Of a stretch of 14,086 nt of DNA, positions 9,018 to 14,086 are shown piece after piece (the stretch's first letter is position 1; every line of letters begins with the position of its first letter). Both the position numbers and the translations under genes were made by a program. The notes under the pieces were generated by a model. The model did not search any database. It was given only the letters and a program-made list of their open reading frames with translations, and was not told the DNA's origin. This DNA is from Rhodoferax sp. Lineage in GTDB: Bacteria > Pseudomonadota > Gammaproteobacteria > Burkholderiales > Burkholderiaceae. Where the stretch lies: the NCBI GenBank assembly GCA_020048295.1, contig JAIFMT010000117.1, positions 1 to 14,086 on the forward strand. Reading direction: 5' to 3'.

Positions 9018-9403
9018 GCTTGAAAAATGCGGGTAGCACCTGGCAGCTTGGCCAAGGTTCGATCAAAGGTTCCCAGCGGCACATGCCCCGCCTTTCTGGC
9101 AATTTCAAGCACCAGGCAATCAGAAAACCCCAACGCAGGCTTGCTACGAAAGTGCGACAACGCCGCACTCACCGTGTCGGCATCCTGCAACACAAGGGTC
9201 TCGTGAAGCAAGAGCAATTCAATGGCCAGCATGAGTTGTGACGGTGTTCGCTGGTAAACCGAGTCCAGTACCCAGACGGTTTCCGCCAAGACAAGATGCG
9301 AGACCCAGGCCCCTTTTAGTACAAATTGATCGGCGGCTGTGGCCTGCTCGGCGTCGTCGCGGGCCAGCAAACGAACCAGCACATTGGTATCAACCGCCAG
9401 CAT
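9014..9403 (-). CDS. vapC: VapC-type PIN-domain ribonuclease toxin
   Basis: A 129-residue PIN-domain protein. The acidic metal-binding residues are in place: D5 in MLAVDTNVLVRLL, E41 in LAETVWVL, D95 in GFSDCLV and D114 in GTFDRTL. PIN toxins are Mg2+-dependent endoribonucleases that cut tRNA or rRNA and slow growth when not bound by the antitoxin. The gene starts 14 bases inside the end of the antitoxin gene upstream, the normal type II arrangement. Its own stop overlaps the rlmI start by four bases (ATGA). The target RNA cannot be predicted from this sequence. The intact active site suggests a working toxin rather than a remnant. Confidence 0.9.
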
Positions 9404-9662
9404 GACGACGTTTCATATGCTGTCGAATCCCCTGCTTGAGCGCCGCCAGGTCCTGGACCTGGCCGGGTGTCCCCGCCTCATCACCAAACAAGGCCTGATG
9501 CACCTCAGCGGTGCTATGGCGCACCGAACGCTCGACACTGATGCGCCCACCTTCTTCCCGCCAAATCAGAATGGAGCCGGGTGTCAGGCTCAGCAATTGG
9601 CGCACGGCCGCAGGTACCGACACCTGGCCTTGGGAAGTGAGTTTGGTCTGGATTTGAAGCAT
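9390..9662 (-). CDS. vapB: VapB-type antitoxin with AbrB/MazE (SpoVT) DNA-binding domain
   Basis: A 90-residue protein. Residues 1-46 (LTSQGQVSVPAAVRQLLSLTPGSILIWREEGGRISVE) form the swapped-hairpin AbrB/SpoVT fold, which binds DNA as a dimer. The C-terminal half (HSTAEVHQALFGDEAG..LKQGIRQHMKRR) is the likely flexible toxin-neutralising arm. It precedes and overlaps vapC by 14 bases, the canonical order for antitoxin and toxin. AGGA (9671-9674 on the complementary strand) lies eight bases before the ATG. A perfect inverted repeat at 9680-9693 just upstream is a good candidate for the autoregulatory operator. Confidence 0.88.
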   Translation of the reverse strand: MLQIQTKLTSQGQVSVPAAVRQLLSLTPGSILIWREEGGRISVERSVRHSTAEVHQALFGDEAGTPGQVQDLAALKQGIRQHMKRRHAGG

Positions 9663-9679
9663 GGCGGAAATCCTAGCAT

Positions 9680-9693
9680 ATTACCAGGGTAAT
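9680..9693. promoter_or_regulatory. Candidate VapB operator (inverted repeat upstream of vapBC)
   Basis: ATTACC-AG-GGTAAT is a perfect 6-bp inverted repeat with a 2-bp spacer, 17 bases upstream of the vapB start. Antitoxins of the AbrB/MazE type usually bind such palindromes to repress their own operon. I could not place a convincing -10/-35 pair around it. Confidence 0.5.
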
Positions 9694-9761
9694 TTAACGT
9701 CGTCGAATCACCTGCAACGGTGTTACGTCAACTTGCCTGAAGCGCATGGCCCGTCAGGCTT

Positions 9762-10073
9762 TCAATACGTGATGGACATCGACGGCACATCGACGCGGAT
9801 CATCGGCTTGCCTAAAGCGGCACTCACCGCCGCCACGTAGGCCGCAGACCACTGGGCATCGGCAAACAGCGCCCGGCCGGCGGCCTGGGTGATGACCAGC
9901 ACCTTGTCGGCGGTGAGCACCTTGCCGCTGGCGCGCAGCGGCTCGCAGTCGAGTGCGACAAACTGCTCGTCGAGCCAGGCGCGTGCGCCGTCGTGCGTCA
10001 GCGCCACCGCATCGGGCACATGAAAAGAAAACTCATCGTCTTTGTCCAGCACCACGCTGATTTGCTTTTGCAT
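9762..10073 (-). CDS. Hypothetical protein, 103 residues
   Basis: I do not recognise this protein. It is a small, acidic, soluble protein without a signal peptide, transmembrane segment or Cys pair. It starts MQKQISVVLDKDDEFSFHVP, which could be a short beta hairpin, followed by alternating helical and strand-like stretches (AWLDEQFVALD, KVLVITQAAG, WSAAYVAAVSAAL). Codon use matches its neighbours (mostly G or C in third position), so it looks like a real gene. It follows xerC by 32 bases on the same strand and may be its last operon partner. AAGAGTG about seven bases before ATG is a fair ribosome binding site. The 99-base gap after it (9663-9761) holds the vapB operator and nothing else I can identify. 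Confidence 0.65.
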   Translation of the reverse strand: MQKQISVVLDKDDEFSFHVPDAVALTHDGARAWLDEQFVALDCEPLRASGKVLTADKVLVITQAAGRALFADAQWSAAYVAAVSAALGKPMIRVDVPSMSITY

Positions 10074-10105
10074 AGGTCACTCTTTGATAAAGATGGGAAG
10101 GAGGG

Positions 10106-11140
10106 CTATTTTGAACCACCGGGCTTGAGGTGGGCGCGCGGGTGCGCGCTGTCATAGGCTTTGGCCAGGTGGCCGAAGTCCAGCCGGGTGTAGATTTGGG
10201 TAGTGCTGATATTGGCGTGGCCAAGCAACTCCTGCACCCCGCGCAAATCGCTGCTGGACTGCAGCACATGGCTGGCAAACGAGTGGCGCAGCATGTGCGG
10301 GTGCACCGGGGCAGCCAGGCCGGCTTGCAGGCTGCGCGCGCGCAGGCGTTGCCAGATCGACTGCGGCGTCAGGCGGCGGCCGCGCTGGCTGATAAACAGG
10401 GCCGTCTGCTGGCCGTCTGCGGATGGCTGGGGCGCATCCGGTGATGTCGGCAGCGCTGCTGGCGCTGCCCGCCCGGACGCTCCCGCCAGTAGTCGCTGGT
10501 CGCGCACTGCCAGCCAGGCCTGCAGCGCCTGCACCGCCTTGGGACCCACCGGCACAATGCGCCGTTTGCTGCCTTTGCCCAGCACATGGGCTTGCTCAGC
10601 CTGCAGGTCAACCCAGCCAAGGGCGCTGGCGCTGGCACACACATCGAGCCCGGTCAGCTCGCCCAGACGCAGACCACCGTCGTACAGCAGTTCCACCATG
10701 GCTGCGTCGCGTGCCTCCAGCCAGGGGTCCGGGGCAGCGGCCTGAAAACTCGCCAGCTGCACCGCATCGTCCACGCTCAGCGCTTTGGGCAGCGGCTTGG
10801 CCGCCTTGGGTGCGCGCACGCCTTGCACCGGGTTGCAAGCCACCGCGCCTTCGCGCCCGAGCCAGCTGTAAAAACCGCGCCAGCCCGACAAAATCAGCGC
10901 AATGCCACGGCCGGAGCGCCCACCACTGTGCATCTGCGCCACCCAGCGCCGGATGTGGCTGCTTTGCACCTGGTGCAGCGCCACCCCGGCGGCAGCCGCA
11001 TTCGACGCCAGTTTTTGCAAGTCCAGCGTGTAGAGAATGAGGGTGCGCTGGGCCAGGCGCTTCTCAAACCGCACATGGTCCAGGTAGCGTTGCACCAGTG
11101 GTTCGGGCGGCGCAGCGATGGGCAGGTTGGCAGCAGACAT
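10106..11140 (-). CDS. xerC: Tyrosine recombinase XerC
   Basis: A 344-residue tyrosine recombinase. The N-terminal SAM-like/core-binding domain spans about 12-110 (YLDHVRFEKRLAQRTLILYTLDL). The catalytic domain carries all six active-site residues: R158 in YDGGLRLGEL, K189 in GKGSKRR, H282 and R285 in HMLRHSFASH, H308 in LLGHANISTT and nucleophile Tyr317 in IYTRLDF. With XerD it resolves chromosome dimers at dif, activated by FtsK at the septum. An Ala/Pro-rich insertion of about 27 residues (219-245) makes it longer than the usual 300 or so. It starts six bases after the DUF484 stop, with GAGGGG just before ATG overlapping that stop, so the two are translationally linked. The dapF-DUF484-xerC order matches the E. 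coli locus, which favours XerC over XerD. Confidence 0.94.
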   Translation of the reverse strand: MSAANLPIAAPPEPLVQRYLDHVRFEKRLAQRTLILYTLDLQKLASNAAAAGVALHQVQSSHIRRWVAQMHSGGRSGRGIALILSGWRGFYSWLGREGAVACNPVQGVRAPKAAKPLPKALSVDDAVQLASFQAAAPDPWLEARDAAMVELLYDGGLRLGELTGLDVCASASALGWVDLQAEQAHVLGKGSKRRIVPVGPKAVQALQAWLAVRDQRLLAGASGRAAPAALPTSPDAPQPSADGQQTALFISQRGRRLTPQSIWQRLRARSLQAGLAAPVHPHMLRHSFASHVLQSSSDLRGVQELLGHANISTTQIYTRLDFGHLAKAYDSAHPRAHLKPGGSK

Positions 11141-11146
11141 GACCCC

Positions 11147-11863
11147 TCAGCGCAGCTTCGACAGTGCGGCACTGGCCAGCTCGGCGATGCGCGCCAGAAA
11201 ATCGGTGCCCATGGTGCTGGCGAAACGTTGGGCATCGGGTGAAGCCAGCACCAGCAGGCCAAACGCCGGCACCACCCCCTTGGGCGGGTCACCCGCTGAC
11301 ACCGGGCGCAACGGCAAAATGGCCAGCGAGGTGGCGGCTTGCGGCTCAGGCAGCCAGCTGATGGCCTCCAGCCCGGTGTTGACCCCGCAGAAGGGCTCGG
11401 TCAGCGAGGTGGCAAACGACTTGGCATCGTCGCTGACCCCGAGTGCAAACGGCTGCGTCGCGTAGTCTGACGCCACGCCCCAGACCTTGATGCCGACTTG
11501 CGGCACCGAAAACTGGTCGGCAATCTCGTCGGCGATCAACTGCGGCAGCGCCTGCGGGTCGGCGTTGAGGAACAGCGTGCGCGCCCACAGCAGCAGCTTG
11601 TCAGACAGCACCATGTTTTCATTGACGTTACGGATCATGTCCATGATGCGCTGCTCAAGCATCCGGATCTTGTCGCGCAGCAGCGCGGCCTGGCGCTCTT
11701 GCAGGCTCACCGTGCGCTGGCTGTGCGGACTGGTCAGCTGCACGGCGGCCAACAGGTCAGCGTGACGCTCGAAAAACTCGGGTGTGTTGGCCAGGTAATT
11801 GGCAATATCGTCTTCGGTGATGGGGCTACCGATGGCGCTGGCGAGGGACGTGGTGTTGGGCAT
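11147..11863 (-). CDS. DUF484 family protein (GAF-like)
   Basis: A 238-residue protein of the DUF484 family, found between dapF and xerC in many proteobacteria (yigA in E. coli). Residues 15-50 (ITEDDIANYLANTPEFFERHADLLAAVQL) are the family's N-terminal signature. Residues 52-90 (SLQERQAALLRDKIRMLEQRI) are likely coiled coil. Residues 95-235 form a GAF-like domain with the DAQRFASTMGTDFLARIAEL helix near the end. The role is not established. Co-transcription with xerC (six-base gap) is clear, and dapF lies 60 bases upstream on the same strand. No good Shine-Dalgarno sequence precedes the ATG, but the N-terminus fits the family. Confidence 0.88.
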   Translation of the reverse strand: MPNTTSLASAIGSPITEDDIANYLANTPEFFERHADLLAAVQLTSPHSQRTVSLQERQAALLRDKIRMLEQRIMDMIRNVNENMVLSDKLLLWARTLFLNADPQALPQLIADEIADQFSVPQVGIKVWGVASDYATQPFALGVSDDAKSFATSLTEPFCGVNTGLEAISWLPEPQAATSLAILPLRPVSAGDPPKGVVPAFGLLVLASPDAQRFASTMGTDFLARIAELASAALSKLR

Positions 11864-11923
11864 GGTGAAACGGCGTTGGCGAATGGAGCTTGGTAAAAAT
11901 GGCTGGGTGTGGGCGCCGCGGGC

Positions 11924-12805
11924 TTAGCCGGCGGGTAGGTCGGGCAAGTCGATCTGCCCCTGAAAAACGAGGGTCGCCGGGCCGGTCAGCAGCACCGGCT
12001 GCTCGCCGCCCTGCCAGGCAATGGTCAGCAGACCGCCGTGGGTTTGCACATCAACGCAGGCATCAAGCAGGCCCAGGCGGATGCCCGCCACCACCGCCGC
12101 ACAAGCCCCGGTGCCACAGGCCAGCGTCTCGCCAGCGCCGCGCTCATAAACACGCAGCTTGATGTGGCTGCGGTCCTGCACCTGCATGAAACCGACGTTG
12201 ACACCGCGCGGAAAAGCCGGGTGGCTTTGCACTTGCGGCCCCAGCGTGTTGACCGGCGCGCTATCCACCTCGTCCACCTGCATCACTGCGTGCGGGTTGC
12301 CCATCGACACCAGAGCTACATTAACAATAGCTATATGCGCTTGACTGGTAAGGGCTAGAGGCCATATTTGCCATGAATTGAACGGCTTGGGCTGCAGCCC
12401 ATTGGCATCAAACGGCAGGTGACTGAGCTCAAAGTCGGGGGCCTGCATATCGACCGTCACCCGGCCGTCGGGTTGCCAGTGCAGTTGCAGCACGCGGTTC
12501 ATGGTTTGCACCGTGACCTGGTCGTTGCGGGTCAGGCCGGCTTCGCGCACATAAGCCAGAAAGCAGCGTGCGCCGTTGCCGCAGTGCTCGACCTCGTTGC
12601 CGTCAGCGTTGTGGATGACATACGAAAAATCAATGCCCGGCGCGGGTGACGGGCGCACCGACAGAATCTGGTCGGCACCCACGCCAAAGTGGCGGTCGGC
12701 CAGAAAACGGTAGTGCGCTGCTGTCAGGCTGTAACGCGTCTGGGTCTCGTCGAGCACCACAAAGTCGTTGCCGGCACCTTGCATTTTGGTGAATGGGATT
12801 CGCAT
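11924..12805 (-). CDS. dapF: Diaminopimelate epimerase DapF, with a repeat-encoded insertion
   Basis: A 293-residue cofactor-independent epimerase that interconverts LL- and meso-diaminopimelate, the step supplying lysine and peptidoglycan synthesis in the cytoplasm. The two catalytic Cys are C75 in EHCGNGARC and C230 in ACGTGACA. The start [20 protein letters not shown] and VSMGNPHAV at 166-174 are canonical. The protein is about 20 residues longer than the common 274. The extra segment at about 143-165, just before VSMGNPHAV, coincides with copy 3 of the dispersed repeat and uses CTA, ATA and GTA codons rare elsewhere in the gene. It lies between the two lobes' motifs, not at a catalytic residue, so activity is probably kept. 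The gene follows the mazG-like gene by 13 bases and has no clear Shine-Dalgarno sequence. Confidence 0.95.
   Translation of the reverse strand: MRIPFTKMQGAGNDFVVLDETQTRYSLTAAHYRFLADRHFGVGADQILSVRPSPAPGIDFSYVIHNADGNEVEHCGNGARCFLAYVREAGLTRNDQVTVQTMNRVLQLHWQPDGRVTVDMQAPDFELSHLPFDANGLQPKPFNSWQIWPLALTSQAHIAIVNVALVSMGNPHAVMQVDEVDSAPVNTLGPQVQSHPAFPRGVNVGFMQVQDRSHIKLRVYERGAGETLACGTGACAAVVAGIRLGLLDACVDVQTHGGLLTIAWQGGEQPVLLTGPATLVFQGQIDLPDLPAG
12328..12360 (-). repeat. 33-bp dispersed repeat, copy 3 (inside dapF, sense)
   Basis: Read on the minus strand the block starts CTCTAGCCCTTACCAG and ends CATATAGCTA. It matches copy 2 at 24 of 33 and copy 1 at 20 of 33 positions without gaps. Its end continues into AGCTA-TTGTTAATG-TAGCT, a 5-bp inverted repeat. 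It is translated in frame in dapF as residues P149 to I160. Confidence 0.8.
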
Positions 12806-12818
12806 GGGGACTGATTAT

Positions 12819-13148
12819 CTATGCAGCGCCTGCGCCAGGAACCGGGTGCTTGATGGCGTTTTTGGTCAGCTTGTGGGCCACGGCGCTTGGCAGATCGATG
12901 TGGCAGTGGTCGGCCACTTGCAGCAGATACAGCAGCACATCGGCCACTTCGTCGGCAATCTGCGTCTGGGTGGCGGGGTTCAGGTGCGCTGCCTGGGATT
13001 CCTCGGGGGTCATCCATTGGAAGATTTCTAACAGTTCGGCGGCTTCGACCATCAGCGCAGTGCTCAGGTTCTTGGGGGTGTGAAACGGCTGCCAGTGACG
13101 TTGGGCAGCGAATTCACGCAAAGTCAGTTGAAGTGCCTGGATGTCCAT
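12819..13148 (-). CDS. MazG-like nucleotide pyrophosphohydrolase
   Basis: A 109-residue all-alpha NTP pyrophosphohydrolase of the MazG-like/dCTPase (RS21-C6, YpjD) type. The Mg2+-binding EXXE...EXXD pattern is present: E35-A-A-E38 with E41, then E67-V-A-D70 in IADEVADVLLYLL. K95-x-N97-x-x-K100-H-P near the end is the conserved C-terminal KxNxxKYP-like motif. Such enzymes hydrolyse non-canonical or excess (d)NTPs to monophosphate and pyrophosphate. The open frame extends upstream to 13346, but that part overlaps the divergent NUDIX gene and is not protein-like. ATG 13148 has AGGA seven bases before it and gives the family length. dapF follows 13 bases downstream, so the two are probably co-transcribed. 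The exact substrate is unknown. Confidence 0.88.
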   Translation of the reverse strand: MDIQALQLTLREFAAQRHWQPFHTPKNLSTALMVEAAELLEIFQWMTPEESQAAHLNPATQTQIADEVADVLLYLLQVADHCHIDLPSAVAHKLTKNAIKHPVPGAGAA

Positions 13149-13179
13149 GGGGTGTCCTGTGATGAGATCGTTAAGCGGC

Positions 13180-13193
13180 CTGACCATTGTCAG
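13180..13193. other. Short inverted repeat in the mazG-like/NUDIX divergent intergenic region
   Basis: CTGAC-CATT-GTCAG is a perfect 5-bp inverted repeat in the 100-base space between two divergent genes. It could be a regulator site, but arms of this length also arise by chance. The rest of the gap shows only the candidate -10 element described separately. Confidence 0.25.
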
Positions 13194-13236
13194 CTGCTGG
13201 CCACTCTTCGCCGTGGCGGGGTCAGGCTCCTGGTCG

Positions 13237-13242
13237 CATAAT
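13237..13242 (+). promoter_or_regulatory. Candidate -10 element of the NUDIX gene
   Basis: CATAAT differs from TATAAT at one position and ends six bases before ATG 13249. Transcription would then start at or next to the start codon. No good -35 element is visible 16-18 bases upstream, and no Shine-Dalgarno sequence precedes the ATG. Confidence 0.35.
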
Positions 13243-13248
13243 TTACCC

Positions 13249-14086
13249 ATGCCCCGTCCATCCCAACTGCTGCACCCCGCCCGCCCGCCGGCCACGCCAC
13301 GCCCTGCCGCCACCGTGCTGCTGCTGCGCGACACGCCTGATGGCATCGAGGTGCTGATGACACGGCGCTCGCCCCATGCAAGCTTTTTGCCCGGTGCCTA
13401 TGTCTTCCCGGGCGGCGGCATCGACGCGGCGGACGCGCAATGTCATGGCATCGCCCAGCGCCGCCCGACGCAAAGCGAGCTGCACCTGACGCAAGCCGTG
13501 GCCGCCATCCGCGAGAGTTTTGAAGAACTCGGCGTGCTGCTGGCCAACCACGCCGACGGCACACCTGCCAGTCAGAGTGACATCGCCCGGCTGGACCGCA
13601 GCGCGCCGTTTGCCGCGCAATGCGCCGCGCAGGGCCTGACGCTGGCGGCACACCAGGTGTTTGTGCTGGCGCACTGGGTCGGCGACCGTGATCTGGCGCG
13701 GCGCTTTGACGTGCCGTTTCTGGTGGCGCGCATGCCGCCCGACCAAACCCCGGTGGCCGACGAAACCGAGCAATTCGAGCCGGTCTGGGTGCGCCCGGCC
13801 GATGCGCTGGCGCGGCACAGGGCGGGCAACTTTTTTATCATCTACCCGACCATCCGCACGCTGGAGCGCATGGCGACCTATCCGGATGTTGACGCGGTGC
13901 TACTGGCCTGTGCCGCCAGCGAAGAGCCGCTGTGGCACTGCTGCCCGCGCACCGGCCTGCTCGGCGGGCGCGAGGCGCGCTACATGGAGCACGAAGCCCC
14001 GTTTGGCGAGCTGGCACTGGTCTGCCCGGACGGCCAGATCGTGCATCCGCTGGACTGGCAAAGCGAACGCGCCGTGCCGCTGCTGA
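13249..14086 (+). CDS. NUDIX hydrolase (NUDT19-like, with long loop in the Nudix box), 5' part
   Basis: The frame from ATG 13249 stays open to the right edge (279 complete codons), so the 3' end is missing. Residues 20-60 (AATVLLLRDTPDGIEVLMTRRSPHASFLPGAYVFPGGGID, read in pieces) are the NUDIX core. The catalytic half REXXEEXG is R88-E89-S-F-E92-E93-L-G95. About 27 residues separate GGGIDAAD from that helix, more than the classical GX5EX7REUXEEXGU spacing. This is typical of the NUDT7/NUDT19-type subgroup, which cleaves nucleoside diphosphate derivatives such as CoA esters. Phosphate ends would be released as monophosphates; the substrate is not predictable here. In some Burkholderiales such a domain is, as I recall, followed by a metallo-beta-lactamase domain in the same protein, which the cut-off does not allow me to test. 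The gene is divergent from the mazG-like gene. Confidence 0.85.
   Translation, partial: MPRPSQLLHPARPPATPRPAATVLLLRDTPDGIEVLMTRRSPHASFLPGAYVFPGGGIDAADAQCHGIAQRRPTQSELHLTQAVAAIRESFEELGVLLANHADGTPASQSDIARLDRSAPFAAQCAAQGLTLAAHQVFVLAHWVGDRDLARRFDVPFLVARMPPDQTPVADETEQFEPVWVRPADALARHRAGNFFIIYPTIRTLERMATYPDVDAVLLACAASEEPLWHCCPRTGLLGGREARYMEHEAPFGELALVCPDGQIVHPLDWQSERAVPLL

Noticed and set aside
9404..9705. AACGTCGTC in inverted orientation at both ends of vapB
   Set aside because: A 9-base match between a coding overlap and the upstream region is plausible by chance; there is no flanking extension or other sign of mobility.
9736..9759. GCCTGA...TCAGGC repeat after the 103-residue gene as a terminator
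   Set aside because: Six base pairs with a 12-base loop and no T-run in the transcribed direction.
13149..13346. Upstream extension of the mazG-like gene
   Set aside because: It overlaps the divergent NUDIX start, reads as Arg/Gly/Ser-rich text and ignores the good AGGA site before ATG 13148.
13243..13818. Open frame of 191 codons on the minus strand opposite the NUDIX gene, and a plus-strand frame starting at 13661
   Set aside because: The NUDIX frame (13249 onward) carries a recognisable catalytic box; these are shadow frames.

Overview
The window looks like an ordinary chromosomal segment of a GC-rich betaproteobacterium of the order Burkholderiales, most likely family Comamonadaceae (Rhodoferax/Polaromonas-like; the genus is a guess). 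The basis is the style of the encoded proteins (DksA with a single remaining zinc-finger Cys, HslV with an MDQYHG propeptide), the gene order dapF - DUF484 - xerC and cobW - dksA - STAS protein - hslV - hslU, and a short dispersed repeat that I associate from memory with that family.

Layout. Left edge, plus strand: the 3' end of a PlsC-type acyltransferase, a membrane protein of the CdsA family whose active-site signatures are eroded, then ruvC. ruvC converges on a long minus-strand block. Read in the direction of transcription from about 13150 down to 2006, this block holds: a MazG-like nucleotide pyrophosphohydrolase, dapF, a DUF484 protein, xerC, a small unknown protein, a vapBC toxin-antitoxin pair, rlmI (overlapping vapC by ATGA), a COG0523/CobW GTPase, dksA with a long Ala/Lys/Pro-rich N-terminus, a large STAS protein, hslV and hslU. 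At the right edge a NUDIX hydrolase gene diverges from the mazG-like gene and runs off the window. Nearly all bases are coding; no gene-free stretch exceeds about 210 bases. I see no tRNA, rRNA, CRISPR array or insertion sequence.

How the genes work together. Most are housekeeping genes: phospholipid synthesis (left edge), Holliday junction resolution (ruvC), chromosome dimer resolution (xerC), lysine/peptidoglycan precursor supply (dapF), the HslUV protease, the stringent-response cofactor DksA with a metal-chaperone-type GTPase upstream, rRNA methylation (rlmI) and nucleotide housecleaning (mazG-like, NUDIX). The vapBC pair is the only clear accessory module.

The most interesting signal is a 33-base repeat present three times with no length variation. 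One copy spans the stop codon of the cdsA-like gene (1377-1409), one lies inside rlmI (8756-8788) and one inside dapF (12328-12360). The last two are read through in frame, in opposite orientations relative to their host genes, and encode patches of rare codons. This is reminiscent of the protein-coding palindromic elements of Rickettsia. Other points worth checking are an apparent in-frame loss of the GxKTGFY segment in RlmI, the eroded CdsA homologue, a two-fold internal repeat in the STAS protein, translational coupling of rlmI to the vapC toxin, and a possible leaderless NUDIX mRNA.
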